Shown here: in pieces, positions 1-7,900 of the stretch
How the letters are laid out: the number at the start of each line of letters is the position of its first letter
Numbering within the stretch: the first letter of the stretch is position 1
Source: an uncultured delta proteobacterium
Lineage (GTDB): Bacteria > Myxococcota_A > Polyangia > Polyangiales > Polyangiaceae
NCBI GenBank assembly: GCA_903893335.1
Contig: CAITLX010000775.1
Location: 1-10,675 of the forward strand
Length of the DNA stretch: 10,675 bases
Direction: 5' to 3'
Made by a program: the position numbers and the translations under genes
Notes under the pieces: generated by a model
Database searches by the model: none
Seen by the model: the letters and a program-made list of their open reading frames with translations, nothing else
What the model was told of the DNA's origin: nothing

Positions 1-1
1 G

Positions 2-562
2 CGCGACATCGGCGACGGGCCCGAGACCTACCACGGCTCGCCGATCCTCGGCATGGGCGACAAGGTCCCCGGTCAGCTCGCGATCCACACCGCGCGCATC
101 CTCGTCGGCGCCGACTACGTCGTGACGTCCAACCTCTCGGTCGGCGCGCGCGCCGGCTTCGCGTTCGGCGGCGGCCCGCAGGCCGACACCGACAGCCACG
201 GCTTCCTGCCGCTGCACGCCGAGGCGCGCGCGAGCTGGTTCTTCGGCAAGGACCCCTTCACGCGCATCGGCGCGCGCCCCTTCGTCTTCGTCGCAGCCGG
301 CGCGGCGCAGGTCGACTCGCGCTTCACGACCTACGTGCAGGACGACGGCAGCAACACGGGCCAGGCGGGCAACCCCACCACGGAGCCGCAGCAGCTCACC
401 GTCTGGAAAAAGATGGGCCAGAGCTTCGGCGCGCTCGGCGGCGGCCTCATGTGGGCCACGAGCCCGCACGCCGGCTTCGTCGCCGACGTGAAGCTCATGC
501 GCATGCTCCCCTCGGTCGGCACCGTGCTCGCGCCGTCGGTCGGCTACGCCTTCGCGCTCTGA
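2..562 (+). CDS. Outer-membrane beta-barrel protein, C-terminal part (5' end outside window)
   Basis: The reading frame is open from the window's left edge (base 2) to a TGA at 560-562, so the gene starts upstream; the ATG at 53 is internal, because coding sequence (…YHGSPILG) precedes it without a stop. The visible ~186 residues alternate small, aromatic and charged residues in strand-like stretches: VVTSNLSVGARAGFAFGG, EARASWFFG, FVFVAAGAAQV, SFGALGGGLMWA, AGFVADVKLMRM, and a final strand APSVGYAFAL. Strand-turn-strand composition with a C-terminal aromatic-hydrophobic end is typical of outer-membrane barrels. In this reading it sits in the outer membrane, and its ligand or pore role cannot be told. 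The gene converges on the TRAP binding-protein gene, and its 3' end is the first unit of a tandem repeat. Barrel class is an inference from strand pattern; no specific family was recognised. Confidence 0.75.
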   Translation, partial: RDIGDGPETYHGSPILGMGDKVPGQLAIHTARILVGADYVVTSNLSVGARAGFAFGGGPQADTDSHGFLPLHAEARASWFFGKDPFTRIGARPFVFVAAGAAQVDSRFTTYVQDDGSNTGQAGNPTTEPQQLTVWKKMGQSFGALGGGLMWATSPHAGFVADVKLMRMLPSVGTVLAPSVGYAFAL

Positions 563-647
563 GAGGTCGGCCGCGGGCCTTCGCGCTCTGACGGTCGCGG
601 CTGGGCCTTCGCGCTCTGACGGTCGCGGCTGGGCCTTCGCGCTCTGA
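549..647. repeat. Four-copy ~28-bp tandem repeat that includes the stop codon of the upstream gene
   Basis: The core CCTTCGCGCTCTGA occurs at 549-562, 578-591, 606-619 and 634-647. The spacing is 29, 28 and 28 bp. The two full units at 575-602 and 603-630 are identical; the last copy is cut off after its core. The first copy is the coding end of the barrel gene (residues F-A-L and the TGA stop), with a diverged remainder. Because the unit is not a multiple of 3, later copies are out of frame and lie after the stop, so they are not translated. This looks like replication slippage that amplified the gene's 3' end into its 3' untranslated region. The units are contiguous with no spacers. Confidence 0.92.
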
Positions 648-682
648 CGACCGGCGGCAAGCGACTCGGGGCGAAAAGACGA

Positions 683-712
683 CGGCCCGGGTACCGCGAG
701 GCACCCGGGCCG
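683..712. terminator. Intrinsic terminator hairpin between convergent genes
   Basis: CGGCCCGGGT (683-692) and ACCCGGGCCG (703-712) form a perfect 10-bp stem. The 10-base loop can close further as CC-GCGA-GG, a GNRA-type tetraloop, after one A/C mismatch. Read on the minus strand, the hairpin is followed within a few bases by CTTTT (complement of 674-679), a T-rich tail suited to ending the solute-binding-protein transcript, whose stop is ~44 bp before it. On the plus strand only a weak GTCTCTGTT tail follows, so termination of the barrel gene would be less efficient. Confidence 0.7.
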
Positions 713-755
713 GTCTCTGTTCATCGACCGCGGCGCGAGCGCCGCGTCGCTCGGC

Positions 756-1823
756 TCACTGGCCGGCGAGCTTCTCGACGCGATCGACGAGCTCCTTCGG
801 GAACACGCCCTGGCCGAGGCGCTTGCGCACGTCGACGAAGAGCTTGCGCCAGGTCTCGATCTGCTCGGCGGTCGGCGTGACGACCTTCTTGCTCGCCTTG
901 AGCTTCTCGTAGGCCGCGTCGTCTGCGTCGCGGATGCGCTTGGTGAGCGCAGCGCCCGCCTTCGCGCCCGTATCGACGAGGATCGCCTTGAACTCCGGCG
1001 ACAGCGAGCCGAGGCGCTGGTTGGTGAGCACGAGCGCACCGATGGCCGCGCCCGACACGTTCGAGTTGATGGCGTCGAGCTTCGAGGCCCACTGAAGCTG
1101 CTGGGCCACGAGCGACGGCACGGTGACGATGTTGACGTTGCCGTTGGTCAGGTTCGGCAGGACCATCGGCACGCTCAGCGGCGTCGGCGTGACGCCGCCG
1201 ATGACCTGGAACACGACCGGCATCACCGAGTCGTCGGTCCACATGTACGGCTTCTGCCCCTTGAAGTCCTCGGGCGAGACGACGCCGGACGTGTTGCCGT
1301 CCTTGTCCTTCAGCCCGTACGACATCGTGTGCGCGAGCCCGACGTCGCCCCAGCCCGCGAGGGTGAAGCCCGCCGCCGTGAGCCCGCCCTCGAACTCGCC
1401 CTTCAGCGCGTCGCGCGCCTTGTCGAGCGTCGGCCAGTCACGGAACAGCCCCGGCATCTGCAAGACGAGGATCGGCTTGTAGATCTTCGACAGGCCGACC
1501 GCCGTGATGGCGGCGCCGTCGAGCTGGCCGCTCTTCATCTTGTCGACCATCGAGCCTTCGTCGCCCTGCTGGCCATTCCAGTAGAAGCGGATGTCGAGGG
1601 CCTTGTCCGTCTTCTTGCAGACGGCGTTGTGCCAGGTCGTGAAGACCTTGCCCCACGGGCTCTGCGCCGGCGCGAGGGTGCCGATCTTCACCGTCTCGAC
1701 CTTGAGGCCCTCGGGGGGGTCCTTGCACAGGTCCTCTCCCTCCTTGCCATCTTCGGCGCGGGCGGCGGACGGGGCCAACAGCGCGGCCGAGGCCGCCAAC
1801 ATCACGAGCGTTCGTCGAAGCAT
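756..1823 (-). CDS. TRAP-type transporter periplasmic solute-binding protein, DctP-like family
   Basis: 355 residues, the usual family length. The start ATG (1821-1823) is set by a strong GGGAGG at 1833-1838, nine bases upstream, and by a signal peptide beginning there (MLRRTLVMLAAS…APSAARA, cleavage near residue 23). The mature protein would be a periplasmic receptor handing a small ligand to a TRAP membrane transporter. Family features: KIGTLAPAQSPW (46-57), FYWNGQQGDEGSMVDKMK followed by SGQLDG (80-103), LQMPGLF (121-127), DFKGQKPYMW (186-195), GGVTPTPL (209-216) and QQLQW (241-245). Many DctP proteins have an arginine in a GxKxR motif that holds the ligand carboxylate; here the motif reads GQKPY. 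As I recall, the sequence style matches the branch that includes the Treponema TatP proteins, thought to bind non-carboxylate or hydrophobic ligands. Cys33 and Cys69 may pair. No dctQ or dctM lies in the window, and both neighbours face other ways, so it is monocistronic here. Family certain, ligand unknown. Confidence 0.92.
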   Translation of the reverse strand: MLRRTLVMLAASAALLAPSAARAEDGKEGEDLCKDPPEGLKVETVKIGTLAPAQSPWGKVFTTWHNAVCKKTDKALDIRFYWNGQQGDEGSMVDKMKSGQLDGAAITAVGLSKIYKPILVLQMPGLFRDWPTLDKARDALKGEFEGGLTAAGFTLAGWGDVGLAHTMSYGLKDKDGNTSGVVSPEDFKGQKPYMWTDDSVMPVVFQVIGGVTPTPLSVPMVLPNLTNGNVNIVTVPSLVAQQLQWASKLDAINSNVSGAAIGALVLTNQRLGSLSPEFKAILVDTGAKAGAALTKRIRDADDAAYEKLKASKKVVTPTAEQIETWRKLFVDVRKRLGQGVFPKELVDRVEKLAGQ

Positions 1824-1915
1824 ACGAGAAAACCTCCCGGGACTGTTCGACGGACCAGGCCGCCGATCGAAGCAACGGAGACGCAACGTACTGGAAATGG
1901 GGGGGCGGTGTCTCG

Positions 1916-1929
1916 GCAACTTTGAGGCC
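1916..1929 (-). promoter_or_regulatory. Weak candidate sigma-54 (-24/-12) promoter for the solute-binding-protein gene
   Basis: On the minus strand the sequence reads GGCCTCAAAGTTGC, i.e. GG-N10-GC with a full TTGC at the -12 element and GGC at -24. It lies ~93 bases before the ATG of the TRAP binding protein. Sigma-54 promoters are common in myxobacteria and control dicarboxylate transport genes in other proteobacteria. GG-N10-GC is easily met by chance at this GC content and no activator site was identified, so this is only a candidate. Confidence 0.25.
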
Positions 1930-1950
1930 CCCCAAGGGCGCGCGTCGTGC

Positions 1951-1976
1951 GAACATGACCCACGACCTTCCGCGTC
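1951..1976 (+). promoter_or_regulatory. Weak candidate ECF-sigma-type promoter for the diguanylate cyclase gene
   Basis: GAAC at 1951-1954 and CGTC at 1973-1976 are separated by 18 bases, the spacing and core bases of many ECF sigma promoters (GGAAC…CGTC/CGTT). Transcription would begin near 1984, giving a short ~23-base leader to the GTG at 2007. It is the only recognisable promoter-like pair upstream of that gene. The match is short and may be chance. Confidence 0.22.
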
Positions 1977-2006
1977 ACGCCAGACCGCGAAAACGTCGAA
2001 CTGCGC

Positions 2007-3377
2007 GTGCGCGACGCATCCCTCCCCCCCGTCCCCCCCGACCCCGAGCGGTTCCACGGTGCGCTCGAGCGGGCGCTGGTCGACGACCTCGAGTCGCGCG
2101 CGCTGCCCGCGCAGCTCGGGCTGCTGGTCACGCTCGTCTTCGTCGCGCTCGTGCTCGGCGACGCGCTCGCGCAGCCCTCGGTGCGCGGCATCGGCATCGC
2201 GCTGGTGGCCGTGGTCGTCGTCCGGCTCGTGTTCGCGCTGGCCGCACGCCGCAGGCGAGGCGCTCCGACCGACCCGCTCGCGGCGCCCGGCCACGGGAGC
2301 GCCGCGAAGACGCGGCGCCGGCACCTGCGCTTCGTCGTCATGACGGGAGCCTTCGGCTGCGGCATGGGCGCGCTCACCTCGGTCGCCTACCCGTACCTGC
2401 CCCCCGACCGCGTCGCGCTGCTCTTCATGTGCCTCGCCGGCATGACGTCCGGCGCCGTGCTGAGCATGGGCGCGAGCCCGCGCGCCTACCTCGCCTACAT
2501 CCTGCCGACCCTGCTGCCGCTCGGGGTGACTGCGGCGCTCGGCGGCAGAGGCCTCGCCGGCCAGCTCCTGCCGCTGATGGTCGCCCTCTACACTGCCACG
2601 CTCTTCATGCTCGCCCGCCACGAGCACGCGTTCCTCCGCGCCAACCTCCTGCTGCGCTTCGAGCTGCGCGACCTCGCGCTCCGCGACAGCCTCACGCAGC
2701 TGCGCAACCGTCGCTTCGTCGCCGAGATCATGAGAGCCGAGGGCACCCAGGCGCTGCGCGCGCACGAGGCTCGTGACCCGGCGGCCGGCCCGGCGACGAG
2801 CGTGCTCTCGCTGATGATGCTCGACCTCGACTGGTTCAAGAGCATCAACGACGCGCATGGCCACGAGGCCGGCGACGCCGTGCTGCGGCAAGCCGCCGAC
2901 CGCCTGCGGGAGACCCTCCGCAAGCCCGACGTCGTCGCGCGATGGGGCGGCGAGGAGTTCGTCGTCATCACGCGCGAGACGAGCGCCGACGCCGTCGCGA
3001 AGCTCGCCACGCGGCTTCAGCGGCGCGTGGGAGAGCACCCGTTCCGCCTCGCGAGCGGCGAGCCCGTGCGGCTCACCTGCTCGATCGGGTACGCGGCCTT
3101 CCCGTTCCTCCCCGCGGCTCCGACGCGCGTCGGCTGGGAGCAGGCGCTCGCGCTCGCCGACCTCGGGCTCTACCGGGCCAAGCAGGCCGGCCGCAACCGC
3201 GTCGTCGCCGTGCTGCCGGGGCCGACGCCGTGGCCCGACCGCGCCGACGCGTTCGAGGCGGTCTGCGACGACCCGGACGACGCCGTCGCGAACGGCTGGA
3301 TCGTGCTCGCAGCGTCGTCTCCCGATGGGCAGCCGACCGCGCCTCCCCAGCGCCGCTCCGCGCCGCCGGGCCCCTGA
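2007..3377 (+). CDS. Membrane-bound diguanylate cyclase (six-helix sensor + GGDEF)
   Basis: 456 residues. Six hydrophobic segments (about 36-54, 61-80, 108-127, 134-155, 160-179, 185-203) with short connecting loops form a MASE-like membrane sensor that I cannot assign to a named type. A helical linker leads into a GGDEF domain at ~220-400: DSLTQLRNRR (227-236), LDLDWFKSIND with metal-binding Asp273, GGEEF (314-318) and the closing LYRAKQAGRNRV. It should make cyclic di-GMP from two GTP at the inner face of the inner membrane. The inhibitory site RKPD (305-308) lies exactly five residues before GGEEF, so product feedback is expected. A Pro-rich tail of ~50 residues follows. The frame is open back only to a TGA at 1956, and GTG 2007 is the only reasonable start before the first helix, although no clear Shine–Dalgarno precedes it; the start is therefore uncertain. 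It is divergent from the binding-protein gene and 50 bp ahead of hisD. Confidence 0.93.
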   Translation: MRDASLPPVPPDPERFHGALERALVDDLESRALPAQLGLLVTLVFVALVLGDALAQPSVRGIGIALVAVVVVRLVFALAARRRRGAPTDPLAAPGHGSAAKTRRRHLRFVVMTGAFGCGMGALTSVAYPYLPPDRVALLFMCLAGMTSGAVLSMGASPRAYLAYILPTLLPLGVTAALGGRGLAGQLLPLMVALYTATLFMLARHEHAFLRANLLLRFELRDLALRDSLTQLRNRRFVAEIMRAEGTQALRAHEARDPAAGPATSVLSLMMLDLDWFKSINDAHGHEAGDAVLRQAADRLRETLRKPDVVARWGGEEFVVITRETSADAVAKLATRLQRRVGEHPFRLASGEPVRLTCSIGYAAFPFLPAAPTRVGWEQALALADLGLYRAKQAGRNRVVAVLPGPTPWPDRADAFEAVCDDPDDAVANGWIVLAASSPDGQPTAPPQRRSAPPGP

Positions 3378-3427
3378 GCCTCGCTCGCCCGACCTCGCGC
3401 GCGAAACGCGTGCTACGAGACGCTCCC

Positions 3428-4705
3428 ATGCTCGCCGTCGTGCACGAAGCCACGCCCGCCTTCGACGCGGCGCTCGCCCGCCTCCTCGGCCGCGGCGCCG
3501 CCGATCTCGACGCCGTCGAGCCCGCCGTCCGGGCCATCCTCGCCGACGTGCGCGCACGGGGCGACGCCGCGGTGCTCGACGCGACAGAGCGCTTCGACGG
3601 CCGGCGCCCCGAGGCTCTCTTCACGCGAACCTACGACGGCGCGGGCGCGCTCGCGCGCCTGCCCCGCGCGCTCGCCGACGCGCTCACCGAGGCCGCGGCG
3701 CGCATCGCCCGCTACCACGAGCGCCAGCGCACCGAGGGCTTTCGCTACACGGAGGACGGCGTCACGCTCGGGCTCCGCGTGCGCCCCGTCGCGCGCGCCG
3801 GCGTCTACGCCCCCGGCGGCAAGGCGCGCTACCCCTCGAGCGTCCTCATGGCAGCGGTGCCCGCCCGCGTGGCCGGCGTCGCCGACATCCTGCTCGCGAC
3901 ACCCGCGCCCGACGACCTCCTGCTCGCGGCCGCCCACCTGTCCGGCGTCACCGGCATCCTCGACGCAGGCGGCGCGCAGGCGATCGCAGCGCTGGCCTAC
4001 GGCACGGCGACCGTCCCACGCGTCGACAAGATCGTGGGCCCCGGCAACCGCTACGTCGCGTGCGCCAAGCGCCTCGTCTTCGGCGACGTGGGCATCGACG
4101 GCATCGCGGGCCCGAGCGAGATCCTCGTGCTCGCCGACGCGACCGCCGACGCGTCGCTCGTCGCCGCCGATCTGCTCTCGCAGGCCGAGCACGACGAGGC
4201 GGCGTACCCGCTCTGCCTCACGACCGACGCCGCGCTCGCCGACCGCGTCGCGAAGGAAACCCAGCGCCAACTCGCGCAGTTGCCGCGCAGGTCGATCGCC
4301 GAGGCTTCGCTGCGGGCCAACGGCGTCGTGCTCGTCGTTGCGAGCCGCACACGCATGCTCACAATCGCCAATGATCTCGCGGTGGAGCACGTCGCTCTTC
4401 ACGTCGAATCTCCCGACGAGGCCTTCGACGCCATCCCCGCGATCGGCGCAGCCTTCGTCGGCCACGCCACGCCCGAGGCCGCCGGCGACTACCTCGCGGG
4501 CCCCTCGCACGTCCTGCCCACCGGCGGCGCGGTGCGGTTCGGCTCGCCGCTCGGCGTGTGGGACTTCGTCGCTCGCACCTCCTACCTTCGCTACGATCCC
4601 GCCGCGCTCGAGCGCCAGGGCGCCGCCATCACGACGCTCGCGCGCGCCGAGGGCCTCGAGGCGCACGCCCGCGCCGTCGAGCAGCGCACCCGCCCGCAGC
4701 GCTGA
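3428..4705 (+). CDS. hisD: Histidinol dehydrogenase
   Basis: 425 residues, close to the family's ~430. It catalyses the last two steps of histidine synthesis in the cytoplasm, oxidising L-histidinol to L-histidine with two NAD+. All catalytic and zinc residues known from E. coli HisD are present at a constant 6-7 residue offset: zinc ligands Gln252, His255, Asp354 and His413, and the catalytic pair Glu320-His321 (AVEHVALH). Signature segments include YAPGGKARYPSSVLM (127-141), IVGPGNRYVACAK, GIAGPSEI, SQAEHDE and GPSHVLPTGG. The ATG at 3428 gives a normal N-terminus; an in-frame GTG at 3410 and the longer open frame upstream overlap the cyclase and are not needed. The gene starts 50 bp after the cyclase stop with no terminator between, so read-through is plausible. 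No hisG, hisC or hisB lies in the window, so hisD is apart from any his operon. Expected to be fully active. Confidence 0.97.
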   Translation: MLAVVHEATPAFDAALARLLGRGAADLDAVEPAVRAILADVRARGDAAVLDATERFDGRRPEALFTRTYDGAGALARLPRALADALTEAAARIARYHERQRTEGFRYTEDGVTLGLRVRPVARAGVYAPGGKARYPSSVLMAAVPARVAGVADILLATPAPDDLLLAAAHLSGVTGILDAGGAQAIAALAYGTATVPRVDKIVGPGNRYVACAKRLVFGDVGIDGIAGPSEILVLADATADASLVAADLLSQAEHDEAAYPLCLTTDAALADRVAKETQRQLAQLPRRSIAEASLRANGVVLVVASRTRMLTIANDLAVEHVALHVESPDEAFDAIPAIGAAFVGHATPEAAGDYLAGPSHVLPTGGAVRFGSPLGVWDFVARTSYLRYDPAALERQGAAITTLARAEGLEAHARAVEQRTRPQR

Positions 4706-4711
4706 GCCCCC

Positions 4712-4853
4712 GCGACGCAGAACCTCGCGCCTCACCCCGGCACCGCCGGTCGCGCCGCGCGTCTCGCCTTCGCCTCCTCCCAGCGACGCGGGACATCGCG
4801 CCTCACCCCCGCCAGGCGATTGCGTCGCGCGCCTCGCGTTCGCCTGTTCCCCG
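4712..4853. repeat. Degenerate ~71-bp tandem duplication downstream of hisD
   Basis: Two adjacent units, 4712-4782 and 4783-4853, begin with GCGACGC, share TCGCGCCTCACCCC near the front, and share a related CGCGCG-YCTCGCSTTCGCCT stretch near the end. The middle is diverged and needs at least one small gap to align. They look like an old duplication that has drifted. No reading frame with coding character crosses them. With the following leader they make up most of the 232-bp spacer between hisD and the metalloprotease gene. Confidence 0.65.
4783..4828 (+). terminator. Possible hairpin ending the hisD transcript
   Basis: GCGACGC (4783-4789) pairs with GCGTCGC (4822-4828), enclosing a second stem CGCCT (4799-4803) / AGGCG (4814-4818). 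It lies ~78 bp after the hisD stop, in the second unit of the tandem duplication. No T-run follows, so it is a weak intrinsic terminator at best and could be only a structured spacer. Confidence 0.3.
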
Positions 4854-4857
4854 CCCG

Positions 4858-4928
4858 CAGAAAATTTGCTACGAGGATTCTTTGCCCCCGAGCGTGCAGT
4901 ATGTGCGCCCGCGAGGCCGTTGTGGAGG
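4858..4928 (+). promoter_or_regulatory. AT-rich leader and Shine–Dalgarno of the metalloprotease gene
   Basis: The stretch 4860-4885 (AAAATTTGCTACGAGGATTC and following bases) is the most AT-rich patch seen in the window and lies ~55-75 bases before the metalloprotease start, where a promoter would be expected. No well-spaced -35/-10 pair is convincing. A clear GGAGG at 4924-4928, nine bases before the ATG at 4938, fixes the start. Confidence 0.4.
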
Positions 4929-4937
4929 ACAGGCTAA

Positions 4938-7900
4938 ATGAGCAGGGTTCGCATCGCCGGCATCTTCGTCGGCTCGCTGGTCGCGGTAGCTTCGTTCGGT
5001 TGCGCTCAGGAGCGTGACCCGATCAACCGCGTGCAGGCCAACGCGCTGGCGAAGAGCTTCTTCGTCGGCCAGAGCCTGCAGGATCCGACCGACGACCCGG
5101 AGTTCTACAAGCGCGACACCGTCGTGGACGTCGGCTACGGCGCCGGAGCCGACGGCCTGTTCACCTCGACGTACGCGCAGCCCGTCTCGCGCATCAAGTG
5201 GGAGATCGCCGAGGAGACGATCAACGCGCGCCTCTCCTACGAGCGCGTGAAGGGCTCCGACGGCAAGGGCAACGTCTTCGACGGCCTGACCCCGAAGGCG
5301 ACCAACGACGGCCAGATCGTCGCCAGCTTCAGGATCCAGAGCCACTTCGACATCCGCCGCGACTACAACCCGCAGACGGGCGAGGAGCTCAACGTCGTGG
5401 CCGAGAACGGCAGCGACCGCCCCTGGTACGACCGCGAATACTTCCGCGTCGACTGGTCGCAGAACCTCGTCACCGACGCCTACGACTTCGACACCCTGTC
5501 GATGATGGGCATCTACGGCGGCATCCAGTACGAGCCGCTCAGCTACGCCGTGCTCGACCCGGCGAGCCCCGACGCGCCCCACTTCGACTCGGCGCAGAAC
5601 TACTTCGACGTCACGACCAAGGCGTACGCCGTCCCGCAGCTGCTCGACCTCTCGTCGCTCGGCTGGGGCATCGACAAGTTCCCGGCGTGCATGCTCCCCG
5701 GCGAGTTCGGCGGCGGCACGCAGCCCTACGGCAACTGCAACCCGACCGAGATCACCCTCCGCCACTCGTTCCGTCGCGTCGTCGACAAGGACTACGAGCC
5801 GGCGAACGTCGACGGCGTCCGGTTCCAGGCGCTCGGCAACTTCACCACCGAGTACCGCGGCTACCAGCGCAACTACGGCATGCTCGACGACCAGTGGTTC
5901 CGCTTCGCGAGCCGCTACAACATCTGGGAGCGCAGCCACGCCTACGCCGACCCGGCGTCGATGTCGGGCCCCGTCGCCTGCGCGACCAAGGAGACGACCG
6001 AGGACCCGACCGGCGAGCCCACGGCCGACCCGAACCGCGACGCGAACGGCAACGGCACGTCCGACGAGTGCGAGGCCGTCGGCCCCGGCTCGCGCTGCGA
6101 CATCTTCAACCGCAAGTGCACGCTGCCCTACACGCAGCGCAAGTCGGTCACCACCCCCTGGTACCTCTCGGGCGACACCAGCGAGACGCTCTTCGAGGCC
6201 ACCAACTGGGCCGTGCAGGAGTGGGACCTCGCGATGAAGACCGCCGTGCAGACGGCGCGCCTCGACGAGTGCCGCAAGACCGGCGGCAGCGACTGCGACG
6301 CGACGTACCCGATGTACCGCGGCCAGCAGGACGACAACATGGAGGCCATGTCGATCTCGCGTGACCTCGACGCCTGCCTGCGCGCCAACGCCTGGAGCCT
6401 CGACGCGTGCCGCCAGGGCGCCCTCGACGCGGCCGCCCAAATTGCCGCCGAGCGCGGCGTCGCCGGCGACGCGAGCACCCTCGCCATCGGCACGGTGGTC
6501 GGCCTCGATCCGATGATCGTGCTCTGCCACAACCCGGTCCGCGGCGACGACTCCCCGGCCTGCGGCTCGGTCGGGACCGCCCCGCGCCTCGGCGACCTTC
6601 GCTACAACCTCGTGCTCAACATCCCCAAGCCGCAGCAGCCCTCGGCCTGGGGCATCATGGTCGACGGCGACGACCCGCTGACCGGCGAGAAGGTCGCGGC
6701 GAGCATCAACATCTGGACGCACGTCACCGACATCGCGTCGCAGACGCTCGTCGACCTCGTCCGCTACATCAACGGCGAGATCCCGATCGCCGACATCACC
6801 GACGGCAAGTACATCCAGGACTGGGCCACCGCCGCGCGCATCGGCAGCGGCACCGGCATGCCGACGATGAGCAAGGCCGACACCGACGGCCGCGTCGCGT
6901 CGGTCGCGGGGATGGACCCGGCGAAGTTCGCCCAGGCGATCGCCACGGCGAAGACGTCCGACGTCAAGGCCGTGCTCAAGAACATGCGCGCCCGCGTCGC
7001 CGACGTGGCCGCCAACGCCGGCGTCGCCTCGCCCGCCAACGCCAAGGTCACCGCGCTGATGAAGTCTGCGCGCGGCACCTCGACGGAGACGACGCTCCTC
7101 AACCCCGCGATGATGCAGCTCGCCGGCGTTCCGTCGTCGCTCCCCGTCTCGGGCGCCGTCGCCGACATCGTCTCGCCCTTCGGCCTCAACAACCCGAAGG
7201 TCCGCGCGGACATGAAGCGCATGCGCGAGAACGGCCTCGCGGCGCGCGGCATGTGCATCCTGAACGAGGGGCCCGAGCCCTCCGGCCTCACCGGCATCGC
7301 CGACGCGCTCGCCCGCAAGTTCCCCAAGGGCTCCGCCGAGTCGGCCACCGAGCGCACCGCGCGCTACCAGAAGCTCTTCCACTACATCCAGCGCAAGTAC
7401 ACCTACGCGGTCATCGCGCACGAGATGGGTCACTCGGTCGGCCTGCGCCACAACTTCGTGAGCAGCGCAGCTCCGATGTTCTACCGCCCGCAGTACTGGC
7501 AGCTTCGCACGAAGAACGGGACGGTCACCCGCCCGTGCACCGACGCCGTCACCGACGGCGCCAGCTGCGTCGGCCCGCGCTACTGGGACCCGATCACCGA
7601 CGAAGAGCAGAACCAGCTCATCTGGATGTTCATGCAGTCGACGGTCATGGACTACCCGGGCGACGTGTCGCAGGACATGATCGGCCTCGGCGTCACCGAC
7701 TTCGCCGCGGCGCGCTTCTACTACGGCGACGTCATCTCGACGTACACCTCGCCCGACTACGCTGACGGCAGCGCGATCGGCCAGGGCGTCACCGCAGCGA
7801 CCGACACCTTCGGCGGCCTCGGCGGCGTGAAGTACTCGTTGAACGGCAACAACTTCCACTACTCGCAGCTGCAGAACAACTACAACCTGATCTCCAACTG

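Noticed and set aside
549..647. CRISPR array
   Set aside because: The 28-bp units are contiguous, with no unique spacers between them, and the first is part of a coding sequence.
2942..3427. N-terminal extension of the hisD frame
   Set aside because: It overlaps the GGDEF domain in another frame and is Arg-rich. HisD has normal length and N-terminus from the ATG at 3428.
1824..3557. N-terminal extension of the solute-binding-protein frame, giving 933 residues
   Set aside because: The extension is antisense to the cyclase gene and Arg/Gly/Glu-rich. A strong Shine–Dalgarno and a signal peptide place the start at 1823.
2857..4374. Arg/Pro-rich 505-codon plus-strand frame across the cyclase and hisD genes
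   Set aside because: It overlaps two well-supported genes in another frame and has only shadow-type low-complexity composition.
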